Source: Anaerococcus octavius
GTDB lineage: Bacteria > Bacillota > Clostridia > Tissierellales > Peptoniphilaceae
Length of the DNA: 64,000 nucleotides
Direction of reading: 5' to 3'
NCBI RefSeq assembly: GCF_900445265.1
Contig: NZ_UFTA01000002.1
Coordinates: 1,364,001-1,428,000 of the forward strand
Shown here in pieces: positions 33,715 through 44,263 of this stretch. Position numbers and translations under genes: made by a program. Position 1 is the first letter of the stretch. The number at the start of each line of letters is the position of its first letter. Under the pieces are notes generated by a model. The model did not search any database. It was not told where the DNA came from and saw nothing but the letters and a program-made list of their open reading frames with translations.

Positions 33715-34989
33715 TTACCTATTTAAAAACCCTTTGTATTGTTTCATTGTCATCATTGCTTCTAATTGTTTTATTGTTTCAATTATTACACCTACTACGA
33801 TAATTACTGATGAACCACCGAATGATAGGGATAGTCCTAATAATTTTGATGCAATTGCTGGAATGATTGTTAGTAGAGCTAATGCAATTGATCCTATAAA
33901 TGTTATTCTTGTTGCAACTTTTGCTAGATATTCACTAGTTGGTTTACCCGGTCTAATACCTGGTATAAATCCACCATTTTGTTGCAACTGTTTTGCGTAT
34001 TCTACAGTATTAAATTGAATTTGATTGTAGAAATAGGCAAATATTAGGATTAAGGCTGATTGAATAATCAAATATACAATAAACCCTCCAGTTGTGTTTT
34101 GGAAGAAGTTTGTTATACCACTTTGTCCACCATTTCCAAAGAAAAGACTAATTGTTGATGGTATTGCAAGTACTGCTGATGCAAATACTATTGGCATTAC
34201 TCCACCCATATTTACTTTTACTGGGATGTGAGTAGATTGACCACCGTACATTTTACGTCCAACAACTCTTTTGGCATATTGGATTGGTATTTTTCTTTCG
34301 CCTTCTGAAATTAACACTACTGAAATTACTATTAAGATTATTAGTATAACCATAATAATAATTGGTAAATAGCCTACAAGTCCATAGTGAACTTGGTCTT
34401 GCCATCTTGATATGGTCCTTGGAAAAGATGCTATAATGCCCATAAAGATTAAAAGGCTTGTACCATTTCCTAGACCTTTTTCTGTTATGGTTTCACCCAT
34501 CCAAGTTACAAACATTGTTCCACCAATTAGTATGACATTCATTACGAATTTTTGGAATGTTGTTGCATTTGATAATGCTGCTCCATATAATCCGTTTGTT
34601 ACTGCTACTGCTTGGAATATTGCAAGAACTATTGTCATATATCTGGTATATTTTTGTATTTGTTTACGTCCTTGCTCACCCTCGCGGGTTAACTCTTCAA
34701 GTCTTGGTATTACAACTGTTAAAAGCTGCATTACGATACTAGCTGTAATGTATGGTTGTACCCCTAGGGCAAAGATTGAAAGGGTTGATAGTCCACCACC
34801 TGTTAACATATTTAGGTAGTCAACTAAGGTACCTTCCACAGATGAGTAAGCATTTTTAAGAGTTTCTTGATCAATAAATGGTATTGGAATATTATTTCCT
34901 AGCCTGTAAATTACAAGCATAAGAACTGTAAACCAAAACTTTTTCTTAATCTCTGGCTCTTTTGATGCTTTTCTTATTGTTTCTAGCAT
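33715..34989 (-). CDS. secY: Protein translocase subunit SecY
   Basis: Channel-forming subunit of the Sec translocon, 424 residues with ten membrane helices. LGVQPYITASIVMQLL near residue 75, the plug region after TGGGLSTLSIFALG, and the cytoplasmic GKPTSEYLAKVATRITFIGS near 340 are typical. It lies 11 nt after rplO in the spc operon. Confidence 0.98.
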   Translation of the reverse strand: MLETIRKASKEPEIKKKFWFTVLMLVIYRLGNNIPIPFIDQETLKNAYSSVEGTLVDYLNMLTGGGLSTLSIFALGVQPYITASIVMQLLTVVIPRLEELTREGEQGRKQIQKYTRYMTIVLAIFQAVAVTNGLYGAALSNATTFQKFVMNVILIGGTMFVTWMGETITEKGLGNGTSLLIFMGIIASFPRTISRWQDQVHYGLVGYLPIIIMVILIILIVISVVLISEGERKIPIQYAKRVVGRKMYGGQSTHIPVKVNMGGVMPIVFASAVLAIPSTISLFFGNGGQSGITNFFQNTTGGFIVYLIIQSALILIFAYFYNQIQFNTVEYAKQLQQNGGFIPGIRPGKPTSEYLAKVATRITFIGSIALALLTIIPAIASKLLGLSLSFGGSSVIIVVGVIIETIKQLEAMMTMKQYKGFLNR

Positions 34990-35000
34990 TGCTCACCTTC

Positions 35001-35495
35001 TTAATTTTCTTTAGTAGTTTCTTTCTTAGATGGTTTTACCCATTTTTTAACTTCTATTTCTTCAACTGATCCACCAGCCGCTTCAATTTTTTCTTTTGCA
35101 CTTGCTGTGAATTTGTGAGCTTTTACATTTAGTTTTGATGTAAGTTCTCCATCACCTAGGATTTTAACTCCATCTTTTGCTTTATTTTTATTTAGTAGTT
35201 TGTTTTCAAATAGTAATTCTGGTGTTACTTGTGTACCGTCTTCGAAGACATTTAATGTTTCAACATTTATAACTTCATATTGTTTTTTGTTGATATTTTT
35301 AAATCCTCTTTTTGGAAGACGTCTGTATAGTGGCATTTGTCCACCTTCGAAACCTGGTCTTACGCCACCGCCGCTTCTTGAGTTTTGACCATCTTGACCG
35401 CGACCTGCACGTGTACCATTTCCGCTACCTGGACCTCTACCTTTTCTTTTTTTCTTTTTTAGAGGTTGATTAGGTTGTAATTCATGTAATTTCAT
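35001..35495 (-). CDS. rplO: Ribosomal protein L15
   Basis: Large-subunit protein with the Gly- and Arg-rich N-terminus ([19 protein letters not shown]) and the [18 protein letters not shown] signature. At 164 residues it is longer than the usual 145-150 because of a charged C-terminal tail ([13 protein letters not shown]). Confidence 0.98.
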   Translation of the reverse strand: MKLHELQPNQPLKKKKRKGRGPGSGNGTRAGRGQDGQNSRSGGGVRPGFEGGQMPLYRRLPKRGFKNINKKQYEVINVETLNVFEDGTQVTPELLFENKLLNKNKAKDGVKILGDGELTSKLNVKAHKFTASAKEKIEAAGGSVEEIEVKKWVKPSKKETTKEN

Positions 35496-35504
35496 CTTAC
35501 ACTC

Positions 35505-35687
35505 CTAGTTTAATTCTTTTACTTCTAGCATGAATGGAATTTTATTAATCATTCCTCTTACTGCTTGATTATCTTCTCTTACAACGCTTTGACCGATCTT
35601 TCTAAGTCCAAGGGCTTTTGCTGTTGCAATTTGATCATCTTTTCTACCGATAAAAGATCTTTTAAGTTTGATTTCTAATTGTGCCAT
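35505..35687 (-). CDS. rpmD: Ribosomal protein L30
   Basis: A 60-residue large-subunit protein; [21 protein letters not shown] and [13 protein letters not shown] match the family. It lies between rpsE and rplO with gaps of about 10 nt. Confidence 0.97.
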   Translation of the reverse strand: MAQLEIKLKRSFIGRKDDQIATAKALGLRKIGQSVVREDNQAVRGMINKIPFMLEVKELN

Positions 35688-35696
35688 ACTCTCTCC

Positions 35697-36206
35697 TTAA
35701 TAATCGAATTCTTCTACCGATTTACCACGAAGTTTAGCAACTTCTTCTACAGTTTTCATGTTTGAAAATGCTTCTAGACATGCGTTGATGATATTTCTAG
35801 GATTGCTGCTTCCTAGATTTTTAGCTCTGATGTCTTTATAACCTGCAAGTTCACAGATAGCACGAACTGGACCACCAGCGATAACTCCTGTACCTTCTAT
35901 GGCAGGCATTAGTAATACATGTCCAGCACCTTTTACTCCTTCAACTCTGTGAGGGATTGTTGTTCCTACTAATGGAACGTGGATCATGTGTTTTTTTGCA
36001 TCTTCAGTTGCTTTTCTAATTGCTTCTGGTACTTCTGTAGCTTTTCCTGTTCCTACTCCAACGACTCCGTTAGAATCTCCTACTACAACAAGTGCTGAGA
36101 ATCTCATGTTACGTCCACCTTTTACAGTTTTTGCAACTCTGTTTATAGCAACTACTCTATCTTCGAGGTTTAGTTTTTCTACTTCACTTCTTAATAAATA
36201 ATTCAT
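35697..36206 (-). CDS. rpsE: Ribosomal protein S5
   Basis: Small-subunit protein important for decoding accuracy, 169 residues. The N-terminal RNA-binding fold contains [20 protein letters not shown], and the second domain [19 protein letters not shown]. Both parts are complete. Mutations of the first loop give spectinomycin resistance in other bacteria; the loop here is of the normal sequence type. Confidence 0.98.
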   Translation of the reverse strand: MNYLLRSEVEKLNLEDRVVAINRVAKTVKGGRNMRFSALVVVGDSNGVVGVGTGKATEVPEAIRKATEDAKKHMIHVPLVGTTIPHRVEGVKGAGHVLLMPAIEGTGVIAGGPVRAICELAGYKDIRAKNLGSSNPRNIINACLEAFSNMKTVEEVAKLRGKSVEEFDY

Positions 36207-36219
36207 CTAAATCCTCCTA

Positions 36220-36585
36220 TTAAAACTTAAGACCAGCTTCTCTTGCAGCTTCTGCTAAAGCTTTAACTTTTCCGTGGTATAAGTTACCATTTCTATCAAA
36301 AGCTACTTCTGTTATTCCAGCTTCTGTTGCTTTTTTTGCAATTGTTTCTCCTACTTTTCTAGCAGCTTCTATATTAGATTTACTTTCTAAACCCTCAGCT
36401 ACATCTTTTTGTAGTGTGTTTGCACTTGCAAGTGTTAGTCCATTTACGTCATCAATAATTTGTGCATAAATGTTAGCATTTGATTTATATACGGAAAGTC
36501 TTGGTCTTTGAGGAGTACCGCTGATTTTTGCTCTAACTCTTTTTTTACGAGTTTGAAGTCTTTGTCTTTTATTATCTTTAGCCAT
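36220..36585 (-). CDS. rplR: Ribosomal protein L18
   Basis: 5S rRNA-binding protein of the large subunit, 121 residues. Basic N-terminus [37 protein letters not shown] and the C-terminal [20 protein letters not shown] are diagnostic. Confidence 0.98.
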   Translation of the reverse strand: MAKDNKRQRLQTRKKRVRAKISGTPQRPRLSVYKSNANIYAQIIDDVNGLTLASANTLQKDVAEGLESKSNIEAARKVGETIAKKATEAGITEVAFDRNGNLYHGKVKALAEAAREAGLKF

Positions 36586-36594
36586 TTATATCTC

Positions 36595-37134
36595 CTACTT
36601 ACCTGTTTTACCGACTTTACGTCTTACATATTCGCCTTCATATCTGATACCTTTACCCTTGTATGGTTCTGGTTTTCTCCATTTTCTGATATTAGCTGCA
36701 TGTAATCCTACTAATTGTTTATCAATTCCTTTTACAATTATTGTTCTGTCATTTGGTACTTCAGTTTCGATTCCTTCCGGATCTGGCATTGTTACTTGGT
36801 GAGAGAATCCTAAATTCATTACAAGGTTGTTTCCTTGTTTAGATGCTCTATAACCTGTACCTTCGATTTGAAGTGTTTTGCTAAATCCTTCTGTAACGCC
36901 TTGTACCATATTAGCTATAAGTGATCTAAATAAACCATGGTCGATGTTTTGTTGTTTTGTATAATCTTCTGGAATATTAATTAGTAGTTGGTTATCTTCT
37001 TCTACTATTTCAATTGTTTTGGGAAATTCTTGAGTTAAGTTTCCTTTTGGTCCTTCAACTCTAATTGATTGTCCATCAATAACAACTGAAACTCCATTTG
37101 GTATTTCAATTGGTTGTTTACCTATTCTTGACAT
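36595..37134 (-). CDS. rplF: Ribosomal protein L6
   Basis: Large-subunit protein of 179 residues with two repeated folds; MSRIGKQPIEIPNGV at the start and PEPYKGKGIRYEGE near the end are diagnostic. The ATG at 37134 has AAGGAG before it; a longer frame from 37185 would overlap rpsH and adds residues foreign to the family. Confidence 0.98.
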   Translation of the reverse strand: MSRIGKQPIEIPNGVSVVIDGQSIRVEGPKGNLTQEFPKTIEIVEEDNQLLINIPEDYTKQQNIDHGLFRSLIANMVQGVTEGFSKTLQIEGTGYRASKQGNNLVMNLGFSHQVTMPDPEGIETEVPNDRTIIVKGIDKQLVGLHAANIRKWRKPEPYKGKGIRYEGEYVRRKVGKTGK

Positions 37135-37144
37135 ATATTTCTCC

Positions 37145-37540
37145 TTACCATACGTAACAAATAACTTCGCCACCGATGTTTTCACTTCTTGCAGCTTTGT
37201 CAGTTAAAAGTCCTTTTGATGTTGAAATAATTGCTGTTCCAAGACCGTTTAGTACTTTAGGCACTTCGTTTGCTTTTACATAAACTCTAAGGCCTGGTTT
37301 ACTTATTCTTCTTAGTCCTGAGATTACTTTCTCACCGTTTTCTGTATATTTTAAGTCTATTGTAAGAATTCCTTGTTTGTTGTCTTCTTCAACATTAAAT
37401 CCGTTTATGAAGCCTTCATCAAGAAGAATTTGTGCAATAGCTTTTTTTTCATTAGAAGATGGTAAGCTTACTTGTTTATGATTTGCTTTAACCGCATTTC
37501 TAATTCTTGTTAGCATATCCGCAATTGGATCTGTCATCAT
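37145..37540 (-). CDS. rpsH: Ribosomal protein S8
   Basis: Small-subunit assembly protein of 131 residues; [14 protein letters not shown] and [20 protein letters not shown] are diagnostic. Two ATGs follow each other; GGAGG 8 nt before the first fits either. In E. coli S8 represses the spc operon; no corresponding site was identified here. Confidence 0.98.
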   Translation of the reverse strand: MMTDPIADMLTRIRNAVKANHKQVSLPSSNEKKAIAQILLDEGFINGFNVEEDNKQGILTIDLKYTENGEKVISGLRRISKPGLRVYVKANEVPKVLNGLGTAIISTSKGLLTDKAARSENIGGEVICYVW

Positions 37541-37557
37541 AATATTATCCTCCCTAA

Positions 37558-37743
37558 TTACCAGCTTGCTTTTCTTACTCCTGGAATTTGACCTTCGTTT
37601 GCTAGTTCTCTAAAGCATACACGGCAAATTCCATATTTTCTAAGGTAACCATGTGGTCTACCACAAATTTTACATCTGTTATATTCTTGTGTTGAATATT
37701 TGTGATGTTTTTTTTGTTTAGCTATCATTGACTTTTTAGCCAT
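37558..37743 (-). CDS. rpsZ: Ribosomal protein S14, zinc-binding type Z
   Basis: The short 61-residue S14 form with zinc ligands C24, C27, C40 and C43 ([10 protein letters not shown] ... CRVC). This type is usual in Gram-positive bacteria, some of which also keep a long zinc-free copy for zinc shortage elsewhere. Confidence 0.98.
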   Translation of the reverse strand: MAKKSMIAKQKKHHKYSTQEYNRCKICGRPHGYLRKYGICRVCFRELANEGQIPGVRKASW

Positions 37744-37753
37744 TTTTACTCCT

Positions 37754-38299
37754 TTATTTTGTAAATGGCATTCCCATTAATTGTAAGAATGCTTTAGCTT
37801 CTTCATCTGTTTGTGCTGTAGTAACTATAGTAATATCCATTCCGTGTAAGAAATCTACATCATCGTATTTGATTTCTGGGAATATCAGTTGTTCTTTGAT
37901 ACCTAGTGAATAGTTTCCTCGTCCATCAAATGAATTTGGATTTATTCCTCTAAAGTCTCTAACACGTGGTAGTGAAATAGAAATTAGTTTATCTAGGAAG
38001 TCATACATTTTATCACGTCTTAATGTTACTTTAGCACCAATAGCTTGTCCTTCTCTTAGCTTGAAGTTAGCAACTGATTTTTTTGCTTTTGCTTCAACTG
38101 GTACTTGACCTGTAATTAATGCAAGTTCATTTTTTACTGAATTTAATAGATTTTGGTTATCTTTTGCTTCTCCAAGACCAACATTAATTACGATTTTTTC
38201 AAGTTTTGGTACTTGCATTACATTTTCATAGCCAAATTGTTCTATTAACTGTTTTACTACTTCATTTTCGTATTTTTCTCTTAGTCTATTGTTTGCCAT
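37754..38299 (-). CDS. rplE: Ribosomal protein L5
   Basis: 5S rRNA-binding protein, 181 residues. [34 protein letters not shown] and the C-terminal [19 protein letters not shown] are diagnostic. Confidence 0.98.
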   Translation of the reverse strand: MANNRLREKYENEVVKQLIEQFGYENVMQVPKLEKIVINVGLGEAKDNQNLLNSVKNELALITGQVPVEAKAKKSVANFKLREGQAIGAKVTLRRDKMYDFLDKLISISLPRVRDFRGINPNSFDGRGNYSLGIKEQLIFPEIKYDDVDFLHGMDITIVTTAQTDEEAKAFLQLMGMPFTK

Positions 38300-38314
38300 A
38301 ATTTCTCCTTAAAC

Positions 38315-38623
38315 TCAATCGAATTTTTCGTTTGTTTTATGGCTTACTCTTATTTTTCTGCCATCTTCAAGTACTTTGCTTGTTCTTACACCTTTTTTAA
38401 GTTCTTCTGAATATAAAAGTACTTTTGAAGCATCAATTGGGCACTCTTTTTCGATTCTGCCGCTTTCTTCACCCATTTGAGTTGCTCTTTGGTGTTTAAC
38501 TCTAACATTAGCACCTTCAACTACTACTTTATTTTCTTTTGGATAAGCTTTTAATACTTCTCCAACATGACCCTTATCTTGGCCTGATATAATTTGAACT
38601 TTATCGCCTTTTTTAACGTGCAT
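38315..38623 (-). CDS. rplX: Ribosomal protein L24
   Basis: Assembly initiator protein of the large subunit, 102 residues. A KOW motif (KGDKVQIISGQDKGHVGEV) is at the start. Confidence 0.98.
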   Translation of the reverse strand: MHVKKGDKVQIISGQDKGHVGEVLKAYPKENKVVVEGANVRVKHQRATQMGEESGRIEKECPIDASKVLLYSEELKKGVRTSKVLEDGRKIRVSHKTNEKFD

Positions 38624-38632
38624 AACTTCCTC

Positions 38633-39001
38633 CTATAGTACTTCTGGAGCTAGGGATATAATTCTCATGAATCCTTCCCCTCTTAATTCTCTAGTTACTG
38701 GTCCAAATATACGGGTTCCTACTGGTGATTTATCATCTTTTATGATTACTGCTGCGTTTTCATCAAAGTTAATTTTTGATCCGTCGCTTCTTTTTAAGCC
38801 TCTTTTGCTTCTAACAATTACAGCTTTTACAACGTCACCTTTTTTTACCGCTCCGCCGGGTGTTGCACTTTTTACTGAACAAGTTACAACATCACCTATA
38901 TTTGCATATCTAATTCCAGTTCCGCCAAGAACTTTGATTACTTGTAATTCACGTGCTCCGGAGTTATCTGCAACTCTCATGCGAGTTTCTTGTTGTATCA
39001 T
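38633..39001 (-). CDS. rplN: Ribosomal protein L14
   Basis: Large-subunit protein of exactly 122 residues, as in most bacteria. [19 protein letters not shown] at the start and [13 protein letters not shown] near the end are highly conserved. Confidence 0.99.
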   Translation of the reverse strand: MIQQETRMRVADNSGARELQVIKVLGGTGIRYANIGDVVTCSVKSATPGGAVKKGDVVKAVIVRSKRGLKRSDGSKINFDENAAVIIKDDKSPVGTRIFGPVTRELRGEGFMRIISLAPEVL

Positions 39002-39019
39002 GACTATCTCCTTAACTTA

Positions 39020-39280
39020 TTAAACAATTTCAGCAGCTTCGGCTACTCTTACTAGTCTCCATCTTTTTGTTTTTGATAGAGGGCGAGTTTCCATTATTAC
39101 TACTGCATCGCCTACTTTAGCTTCATTATTTTCATCATGAGCTTTGTATTTTTTACTTCTATTAATTCTTTTTTTGTAAACTGGGTGTGAAATTTTCTCT
39201 TCAACTAAAACTGTAATAGTTTTATCCATCGCATCAGATACCACAACACCACGTTCTACTCTTCTACTGTTTCTTTCCAT
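39020..39280 (-). CDS. rpsQ: Ribosomal protein S17
   Basis: Small-subunit 16S rRNA-binding OB-fold protein, 86 residues. [17 protein letters not shown] and [17 protein letters not shown] are diagnostic. Confidence 0.98.
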   Translation of the reverse strand: MERNSRRVERGVVVSDAMDKTITVLVEEKISHPVYKKRINRSKKYKAHDENNEAKVGDAVVIMETRPLSKTKRWRLVRVAEAAEIV

Positions 39281-39285
39281 GAAAT

Positions 39286-39492
39286 TTAAGCCTCCCTATT
39301 TATATTAAGCTTTCTTTCAGTTTGAATTGTTTTAACTCTTGCGATGTCTTTTTTGACATTTCCTATTGCTGATGGATTTTCTAATTGTCCAGTTGCAAGT
39401 CTGAAACGAAGATTAAAAAGCTCACTTTGTAAATCATACAATTGTTTATCTAAATCATGGTCTGATAAATTTCTGATTTCTTTTGCTTTCAT
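39286..39492 (-). CDS. rpmC: Ribosomal protein L29
   Basis: A 68-residue two-helix protein near the nascent chain exit; [18 protein letters not shown] and [18 protein letters not shown] are diagnostic. It lies 2 nt after rplP and 5 nt before rpsQ. Confidence 0.98.
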   Translation of the reverse strand: MKAKEIRNLSDHDLDKQLYDLQSELFNLRFRLATGQLENPSAIGNVKKDIARVKTIQTERKLNINREA

Positions 39493-39494
39493 TA

Positions 39495-39923
39495 TTATTC
39501 CTCCGTACCTGTAACTTCAAGTCTTTTAATGAATTTGGTTTTTACTGGAAGTTTTTGCGCAGCAAGTCTCATTGCTTCTCTTGCAACTTCTTCGCTAACC
39601 CCACTCATTTCAAATAGTACACGGCCTGGTTTTACTACTGCTACCCAATATTCTGGAGCACCTTTACCAGAACCCATTCTTACTTCTGCAGGTTTTTTTG
39701 ATACTGGTTTATCTGGGAATACTTTAATCCAGATTTGACCACCTCTTTTTATATATCTTGTCATCGCACGACGAGCAGCCTCGATTTGGTTAGCTGTCAT
39801 CCAAGTAGGTTCTAGTGCTTGTAATCCATACTCACCATAAGCTAATTGGTTTCCTCTTTGAGCTTCACCTTTCATTCTGCCCCTGTGTTGTCTACGATAT
39901 TTAACTCTTTTAGGCATTAACAT
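39495..39923 (-). CDS. rplP: Ribosomal protein L16
   Basis: Large-subunit protein near the A site. [37 protein letters not shown] and the [15 protein letters not shown] segment are diagnostic. Starts at 39923 (MLMPK) and 39917 (MPK) are both possible: the former is 8 nt from GGAG, the latter matches most homologues. Confidence 0.97.
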   Translation of the reverse strand: MLMPKRVKYRRQHRGRMKGEAQRGNQLAYGEYGLQALEPTWMTANQIEAARRAMTRYIKRGGQIWIKVFPDKPVSKKPAEVRMGSGKGAPEYWVAVVKPGRVLFEMSGVSEEVAREAMRLAAQKLPVKTKFIKRLEVTGTEE

Positions 39924-39945
39924 AAGTTTGTCTCCTTATATAATA

Positions 39946-40692
39946 CTATTTGTTAGTATTTTCGTTTGCGTTTCTGTTAGGACGTCTATTATTGTTTCTT
40001 CTTTTTTTGTTTCTATTATTTGGTCTTTGTTTCATTTTTGGTTCTCTAACTGCTTTTTGTCCTGGTAGGACTTCGCCTTTATAGATCCAAACTTTACAAC
40101 CAATCTTACCATATTCTGTATCTGCTTCAGCAAATCCATAGTCAATGTCAGCTCTTAGTGTTTGAAGTGGAATTGTTCCTTCTGAATATCCTTCACTTCT
40201 AGCCATATCAGCTCCACCAAGTCTACCTGATACCATTGTTTTGATACCTTTAGCTCCAGCTCTCATTGTTCTTTGGATTGGTTGTTTCATAGCACGTCTA
40301 AATGCCACTCTGTTTTCTAATGCTGATGCAATATTTTCTGCTACTAATTGTGCATTTAAATCTTGGTATTTAATTTCTTCAACGTTTATGATTGTTCTTT
40401 TGCCTGGAGCAACTTTTTCGATTTTTTTCTTAAGTTCTTCGATTCCTGCTCCACCTTTACCGATTACCATTCCTGGTTTTCCAGCATAGATTGTGATTTT
40501 AAGATTGTTTACTGCACGTTCTATTTCGATATCAGCAATACCTGCATCATAAACTTCTTTTTTTATTACTTTTCTGATGTTATAGTCTTCTACTAATAGA
40601 TCTGAGAATTCTTCCTTGTCTGCAAACCATTTTGAATCCCAATCTCTTATAACACCAACTCTAAATCCTTTTGGGTTTACTTTTTGGCCCAT
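39946..40692 (-). CDS. rpsC: Ribosomal protein S3
   Basis: mRNA-entry protein of the small subunit, 248 residues. KH-domain [20 protein letters not shown] near residue 75 and [14 protein letters not shown] near 195 are diagnostic. The C-terminus is extended and extremely basic ([17 protein letters not shown]), longer than the roughly 220 residues of many relatives. Confidence 0.98.
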   Translation of the reverse strand: MGQKVNPKGFRVGVIRDWDSKWFADKEEFSDLLVEDYNIRKVIKKEVYDAGIADIEIERAVNNLKITIYAGKPGMVIGKGGAGIEELKKKIEKVAPGKRTIINVEEIKYQDLNAQLVAENIASALENRVAFRRAMKQPIQRTMRAGAKGIKTMVSGRLGGADMARSEGYSEGTIPLQTLRADIDYGFAEADTEYGKIGCKVWIYKGEVLPGQKAVREPKMKQRPNNRNKKRRNNNRRPNRNANENTNK

Positions 40693-40701
40693 TTTTTCCT
40701 C

Positions 40702-41040
40702 CTATGCCTCTATATTCTCAAGAATTACACCGATGTGGCTACTTCTTTTTAGTATTGGGTAAGCTGCACCTTTAGCTTTTGGATGCCATCTTTTCATTGT
40801 TGGAGCATCATTTGCAAATGCGTTTTTTACGTATAGATCTTCTCTGTCTAATCCATTGTTATTTTCAGCATTTGCTATAGCACTTTTAAGTACATTTTCT
40901 AGTAATCTAGCACCTTTTTTGTTTGTAAATCTTAAGATATTTAGTGCTTCGTCTACTTGTTTACCTCTAATTTCTTTACAAATATAGTTTACTTTAAGAG
41001 GAGATATTCTTTGATATTTAGCTGTTGCTTTTACTTCCAT
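40702..41040 (-). CDS. rplV: Ribosomal protein L22
   Basis: Exit-tunnel protein, 112 residues from the ATG at 41040; GGAG is 6 nt before it. A second ATG six bases upstream (41046) is too close to that site. ISPLKVNYICKEIRGK and NAFANDAPTMKRWHPKAKG are diagnostic; the last forms the tunnel hairpin that macrolides approach. Confidence 0.97.
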   Translation of the reverse strand: MEVKATAKYQRISPLKVNYICKEIRGKQVDEALNILRFTNKKGARLLENVLKSAIANAENNNGLDREDLYVKNAFANDAPTMKRWHPKAKGAAYPILKRSSHIGVILENIEA

Positions 41041-41049
41041 TGTCATCTC

Positions 41050-41337
41050 CTAACGCATTTTTGATTTCATTTCAGTAGCTTTTTTAGCATGGCCTCTGAA
41101 AGTTCTTGTTGGAACAAATTCACCTAGTTTATGTCCTACCATATCTTCTGTAATATAGATTGGCACGTGTTTTCTTCCATCGTGAACTGCTATTGTATGT
41201 TCTACAAATTCAGGGAATATTGTAGAACGTCTTGACCAAGTTTTTATAACTTTTTTCTCATTTTTTTCATTTAATTCGTCAATCTTTTTCATTAAATGAT
41301 CATCGACAAATGGTCCTTTTTTAAGTGATCTAGCCAT
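41050..41337 (-). CDS. rpsS: Ribosomal protein S19
   Basis: Small-subunit head protein, 95 residues. [38 protein letters not shown] and [16 protein letters not shown] are diagnostic. Confidence 0.99.
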   Translation of the reverse strand: MARSLKKGPFVDDHLMKKIDELNEKNEKKVIKTWSRRSTIFPEFVEHTIAVHDGRKHVPIYITEDMVGHKLGEFVPTRTFRGHAKKATEMKSKMR

Positions 41338-41346
41338 TATATCCCC

Positions 41347-42177
41347 CTATTTTTCATCTCTTCTTCTTACGATATATTGTGTAGAAGATTTTTTGTTATT
41401 ACGTGTTTTAACACCGATAGCTTTTTTACCCCATGGTGTCATTGGTGATGGACGACCGATTGGTGTTCTACCTTCACCACCACCGTGTGGATGGTCTACT
41501 GGGTTCATTACTGATCCTCTTACGTGTGGTCTACGTCCTAGGTATCTTGATTTACCAGCTTTTCCTAATCTTACTAATTCATGTTCTGAGTTTCCTACAA
41601 CACCAACTGTTGCTTTACATCCTAAATGGATAAGTCTTACTTCACCACTTGGCAATCTAAGTGTTGCAAAGTTTCCTTCTTTAGCCATTAGTTGTGCACC
41701 TGCTCCTGCAGATCTTACTAAAACTCCGCCTTGTCCTGGTCTCATTTCGATGTTGTGTACTGTAGTACCTACTGGAATGTCCTTTAATTCAAGTGCATTA
41801 CCTGGTTTAATATCTGCATCTGTTCCAGATAATAATTTATCTCCTACTTTTAGTCCACGTGGAGCTAAAATATATCTTTTTTCACCATCTGCATATGAAA
41901 GTAGAGCAATGTTTGCTGATCTATTTGGATCGTATTCGATAGTTTTTACTGTTGCTGGAATACCATCTTTGTTTCTTTTAAAGTCGATGATTCTGTATTT
42001 TCTTCTTACTCCACCGCCTCTAAAACGAACTGTTGTTCTACCTGTATTGTTACGTCCACCTTTGGATCTTAAATCTGTTAAAAGTGATTTTTCTGGTCTG
42101 TTTGTTGTAATTTCTTCGAATGTTGAAACAGACATATTTCTATGACCGTTTGAAGTTGGTTTTAATTTTCTAGGCAT
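41347..42177 (-). CDS. rplB: Ribosomal protein L2
   Basis: Core large-subunit protein near the peptidyl transferase centre, 276 residues. [20 protein letters not shown] near residue 40 and [20 protein letters not shown] near 220, with the functionally important His, are unchanged. Confidence 0.99.
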   Translation of the reverse strand: MPRKLKPTSNGHRNMSVSTFEEITTNRPEKSLLTDLRSKGGRNNTGRTTVRFRGGGVRRKYRIIDFKRNKDGIPATVKTIEYDPNRSANIALLSYADGEKRYILAPRGLKVGDKLLSGTDADIKPGNALELKDIPVGTTVHNIEMRPGQGGVLVRSAGAGAQLMAKEGNFATLRLPSGEVRLIHLGCKATVGVVGNSEHELVRLGKAGKSRYLGRRPHVRGSVMNPVDHPHGGGEGRTPIGRPSPMTPWGKKAIGVKTRNNKKSSTQYIVRRRDEK

Positions 42178-42188
42178 TTAAATCCTCC

Positions 42189-42482
42189 TTATAAACCTTC
42201 GAAGTATTCGATTTCTGCACTGTCATCTGTTAGTGTTACAACAGCTTTTTTCCAGTCAGCTTTTTTACCGATACCATGACGAGTTCTTACTTTTTTACCT
42301 TCATAGTTCATGGTTCTAACTTTTTTAACTTTTACACCGTCAAAAATTTGTTCGATAGCAGCTTTAATTTCTGGTTTGTTTGCATTTTTATCTACTTCAA
42401 AAGTGTATTTGTTTTCATCAAGTAAGCTCATGCTTTTTTCTGTAATAATTGGTCTTTTAATTACTTCATAAGGTGATTTCAT
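42189..42482 (-). CDS. rplW: Ribosomal protein L23
   Basis: Exit-site docking protein for trigger factor and SRP, 97 residues; VIKRPIITEKSMSLL and YTFEVDKNANKPEIKAAIEQ are diagnostic. Its start overlaps the rplD stop by 1 nt. Confidence 0.98.
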   Translation of the reverse strand: MKSPYEVIKRPIITEKSMSLLDENKYTFEVDKNANKPEIKAAIEQIFDGVKVKKVRTMNYEGKKVRTRHGIGKKADWKKAVVTLTDDSAEIEYFEGL

Positions 42483-43105
42483 TATATAAATACCTCCTCA
42501 AGTTTAGCAATTGCATCCTTTGTAATTACTAGCTTGTTATGTCTTACTAAATCATAAACATTGATTAGATTTGCAGCTGCTACATCAACGCCTTCGATGT
42601 TTCTAAATGATCTATAAACAATATTATCATTTTCAGCTGTTATAACATAGGCTTTTTTACCAGCATCGATTGCATTTAATATATTTGCTGCTTCTTTTGT
42701 TTTAGGTGCTTCAAATGATAGGCTGTCTAAAACTATTAATTCGTTGTCGTTTACTTTTGAAGTAAGAACTGAGTAAAGTGCTTTTCTTCTTAATTTTTTA
42801 GGAACTTGATAACTATAGTCTCTTGGTTTTGGTGCAAATACAACTCCACCGCCTGTATAGTGTGGTGCTCTTATTGAACCTTGACGAGCTCTTCCTGTTC
42901 CTTTTTGTCTAAATGGTTTACGTCCACCTCCACGTACTTCAGCACGTGTTCTAGCAGATTGTGTACCTTGTCTTTTATTTGCAAGTTGGTTTTTAACTAC
43001 TTCATATACAGCATGTTCGCTTATCTCAGTGTTAAATAGAGTTTCATTTAACTCTAATTCCCCAACATTTTCTCCTTTTATGTTTAAAACATTAACTTTA
43101 GGCAT
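42482..43105 (-). CDS. rplD: Ribosomal protein L4
   Basis: Exit-tunnel protein, 207 residues. [20 protein letters not shown] near residue 65 is the tunnel loop. In gamma-proteobacteria L4 represses the S10 operon through its leader; whether that happens here is open, although the operon has a structured leader. Confidence 0.98.
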   Translation of the reverse strand: MPKVNVLNIKGENVGELELNETLFNTEISEHAVYEVVKNQLANKRQGTQSARTRAEVRGGGRKPFRQKGTGRARQGSIRAPHYTGGGVVFAPKPRDYSYQVPKKLRRKALYSVLTSKVNDNELIVLDSLSFEAPKTKEAANILNAIDAGKKAYVITAENDNIVYRSFRNIEGVDVAAANLINVYDLVRHNKLVITKDAIAKLEEVFI

Positions 43106-43116
43106 CTAACTCCTCC

Positions 43117-43752
43117 TTAGTTTTGGCCCTTAACTGCTTGTTTTACTTGAACAAGTCCGCCTTTAGGTCCTGGAACCGCACCTTTAACTAGGATGTAACT
43201 ATCTTCTGTATTTACTTTAACCACTTGTAAATTTTGGATAGTAACTCTTTCATTTCCCATTTTTCCTGAGCCTTTTCTACCTTTAAATACTCTTGCTGGA
43301 TCTGAACCTGCTGAACGAGCACCTGCTACTCTGTGAGATTTAGAACCGTGAGATTGTGGACCTCTACCATAGTTCCATCTTTTAATAGCACCTTGGGTTC
43401 CTTTACCCTTGCTTGTTGCAACAACGTCTACGATTTCGCCTTCTTCAAAGATATCTACTGCTACTGTATCACCTACTGTTAGGTCTACTGGGTCATTTCC
43501 ATAGTTGACTTCTTTTAAGTATCTTTTGTAAGATGCGCCTGCCTTGTCAAAGTGACCTTTTACTGGTTTTTTGACATTTTTTTCTTTTTTGTCCATATAG
43601 CCGATTTGTGCTGCGTTGTAACCGTCTGTTTCTTCAGTTTTGATTTGTACAACTACATTTTCTTCAGCTTTTAGAACAGTAACTGGAGTGATAACTCCGT
43701 CTTCATCGATGACTTGAGTCATGCCTACTTTTGTTGTAAATATACTCTTCAT
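43117..43752 (-). CDS. rplC: Ribosomal protein L3
   Basis: Large-subunit protein of 211 residues. FTTKVGMTQVIDEDG at the start and SKGKGTQGAIKRWNYGRGPQ and GSDPARVFKGRKGSGKMGN in the central loop are diagnostic. A 54-nt gap to rpsJ contains a small GATTG/CAATC hairpin. Confidence 0.98.
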   Translation of the reverse strand: MKSIFTTKVGMTQVIDEDGVITPVTVLKAEENVVVQIKTEETDGYNAAQIGYMDKKEKNVKKPVKGHFDKAGASYKRYLKEVNYGNDPVDLTVGDTVAVDIFEEGEIVDVVATSKGKGTQGAIKRWNYGRGPQSHGSKSHRVAGARSAGSDPARVFKGRKGSGKMGNERVTIQNLQVVKVNTEDSYILVKGAVPGPKGGLVQVKQAVKGQN

Positions 43753-43807
43753 TGAGTACCTCCTTAATTACAGCGGATTGATTATCCAATCATTCTAATT
43801 ACAGTTA

Positions 43808-44119
43808 TTATAACTTAATTTCGATATCAACACCTGCAGGTAAGTTTAATTTCTTAAGTGCATCAAGTGTTTTTGCATTTGGATTAATGATATCGATTAA
43901 TCTTTTGTGTGTTCTTTGTTCAAACTGTTCTCTAGAGTCTTTGTATTTGTGAACCGCTCTTAAGATTGTAATCTTTTCTACTTCTGTTGGAAGTGGAATT
44001 GGTCCAGATACTTCTGCTCCGCTTCTTTTAACCGCTTCTACGATTTTTTCTGCTGAGCTATCGATAACTTCATGATCGTAAGCTCTAAGTCTAATTCTGA
44101 TTTTTTGTTGATTAGCCAT
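43808..44119 (-). CDS. rpsJ: Ribosomal protein S10
   Basis: Small-subunit and NusB-partner protein, 103 residues, first gene of the superoperon. [20 protein letters not shown] and [16 protein letters not shown] are diagnostic. The tuf/fusA/rpsLG genes that often lie upstream are not here. GAGAGAGG precedes the ATG. Confidence 0.99.
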   Translation of the reverse strand: MANQQKIRIRLRAYDHEVIDSSAEKIVEAVKRSGAEVSGPIPLPTEVEKITILRAVHKYKDSREQFEQRTHKRLIDIINPNAKTLDALKKLNLPAGVDIEIKL

Positions 44120-44257
44120 TTTTCCTCTCTCTTTCTATACCACGCCTCCGGGCGTTTAATGTGTGTGGAAACCGCTTAGAATTATTTCTAAACTTGCTAG
44201 ACAAGAGTTCCCTCATAGCTTGGCCTTGGCCACAAGCAACATCTTGCTTCAAAGCAC
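44120..44257 (-). promoter_or_regulatory. Structured leader of the S10 superoperon
   Basis: The predicted 5' untranslated region of about 138 nt contains three simple hairpins: AAGCAA/TTGCTT (44234-44239 with 44244-44249), TTAGAA/TTCTAA (44176-44181 with 44186-44191) and ACGCC/GGCGT (44142-44146 with 44151-44155). GC content is clearly above the surrounding region. It may bind a ribosomal protein for autoregulation; I cannot assign a known family. Confidence 0.5.
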
Positions 44258-44263
44258 CCTAAT

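Noticed and set aside
34412-34819. 135-codon plus-strand ORF opposite secY
   Set aside because: Shadow of a conserved membrane protein gene; no start signals.
37135-37185. Longer N-terminus for L6
   Set aside because: Overlaps rpsH and precedes a proper Shine-Dalgarno and start at 37134.
41393-42145. 250-codon plus-strand ORF opposite rplB
   Set aside because: It is the mirror of a strongly conserved ribosomal gene; composition follows rplB codons.
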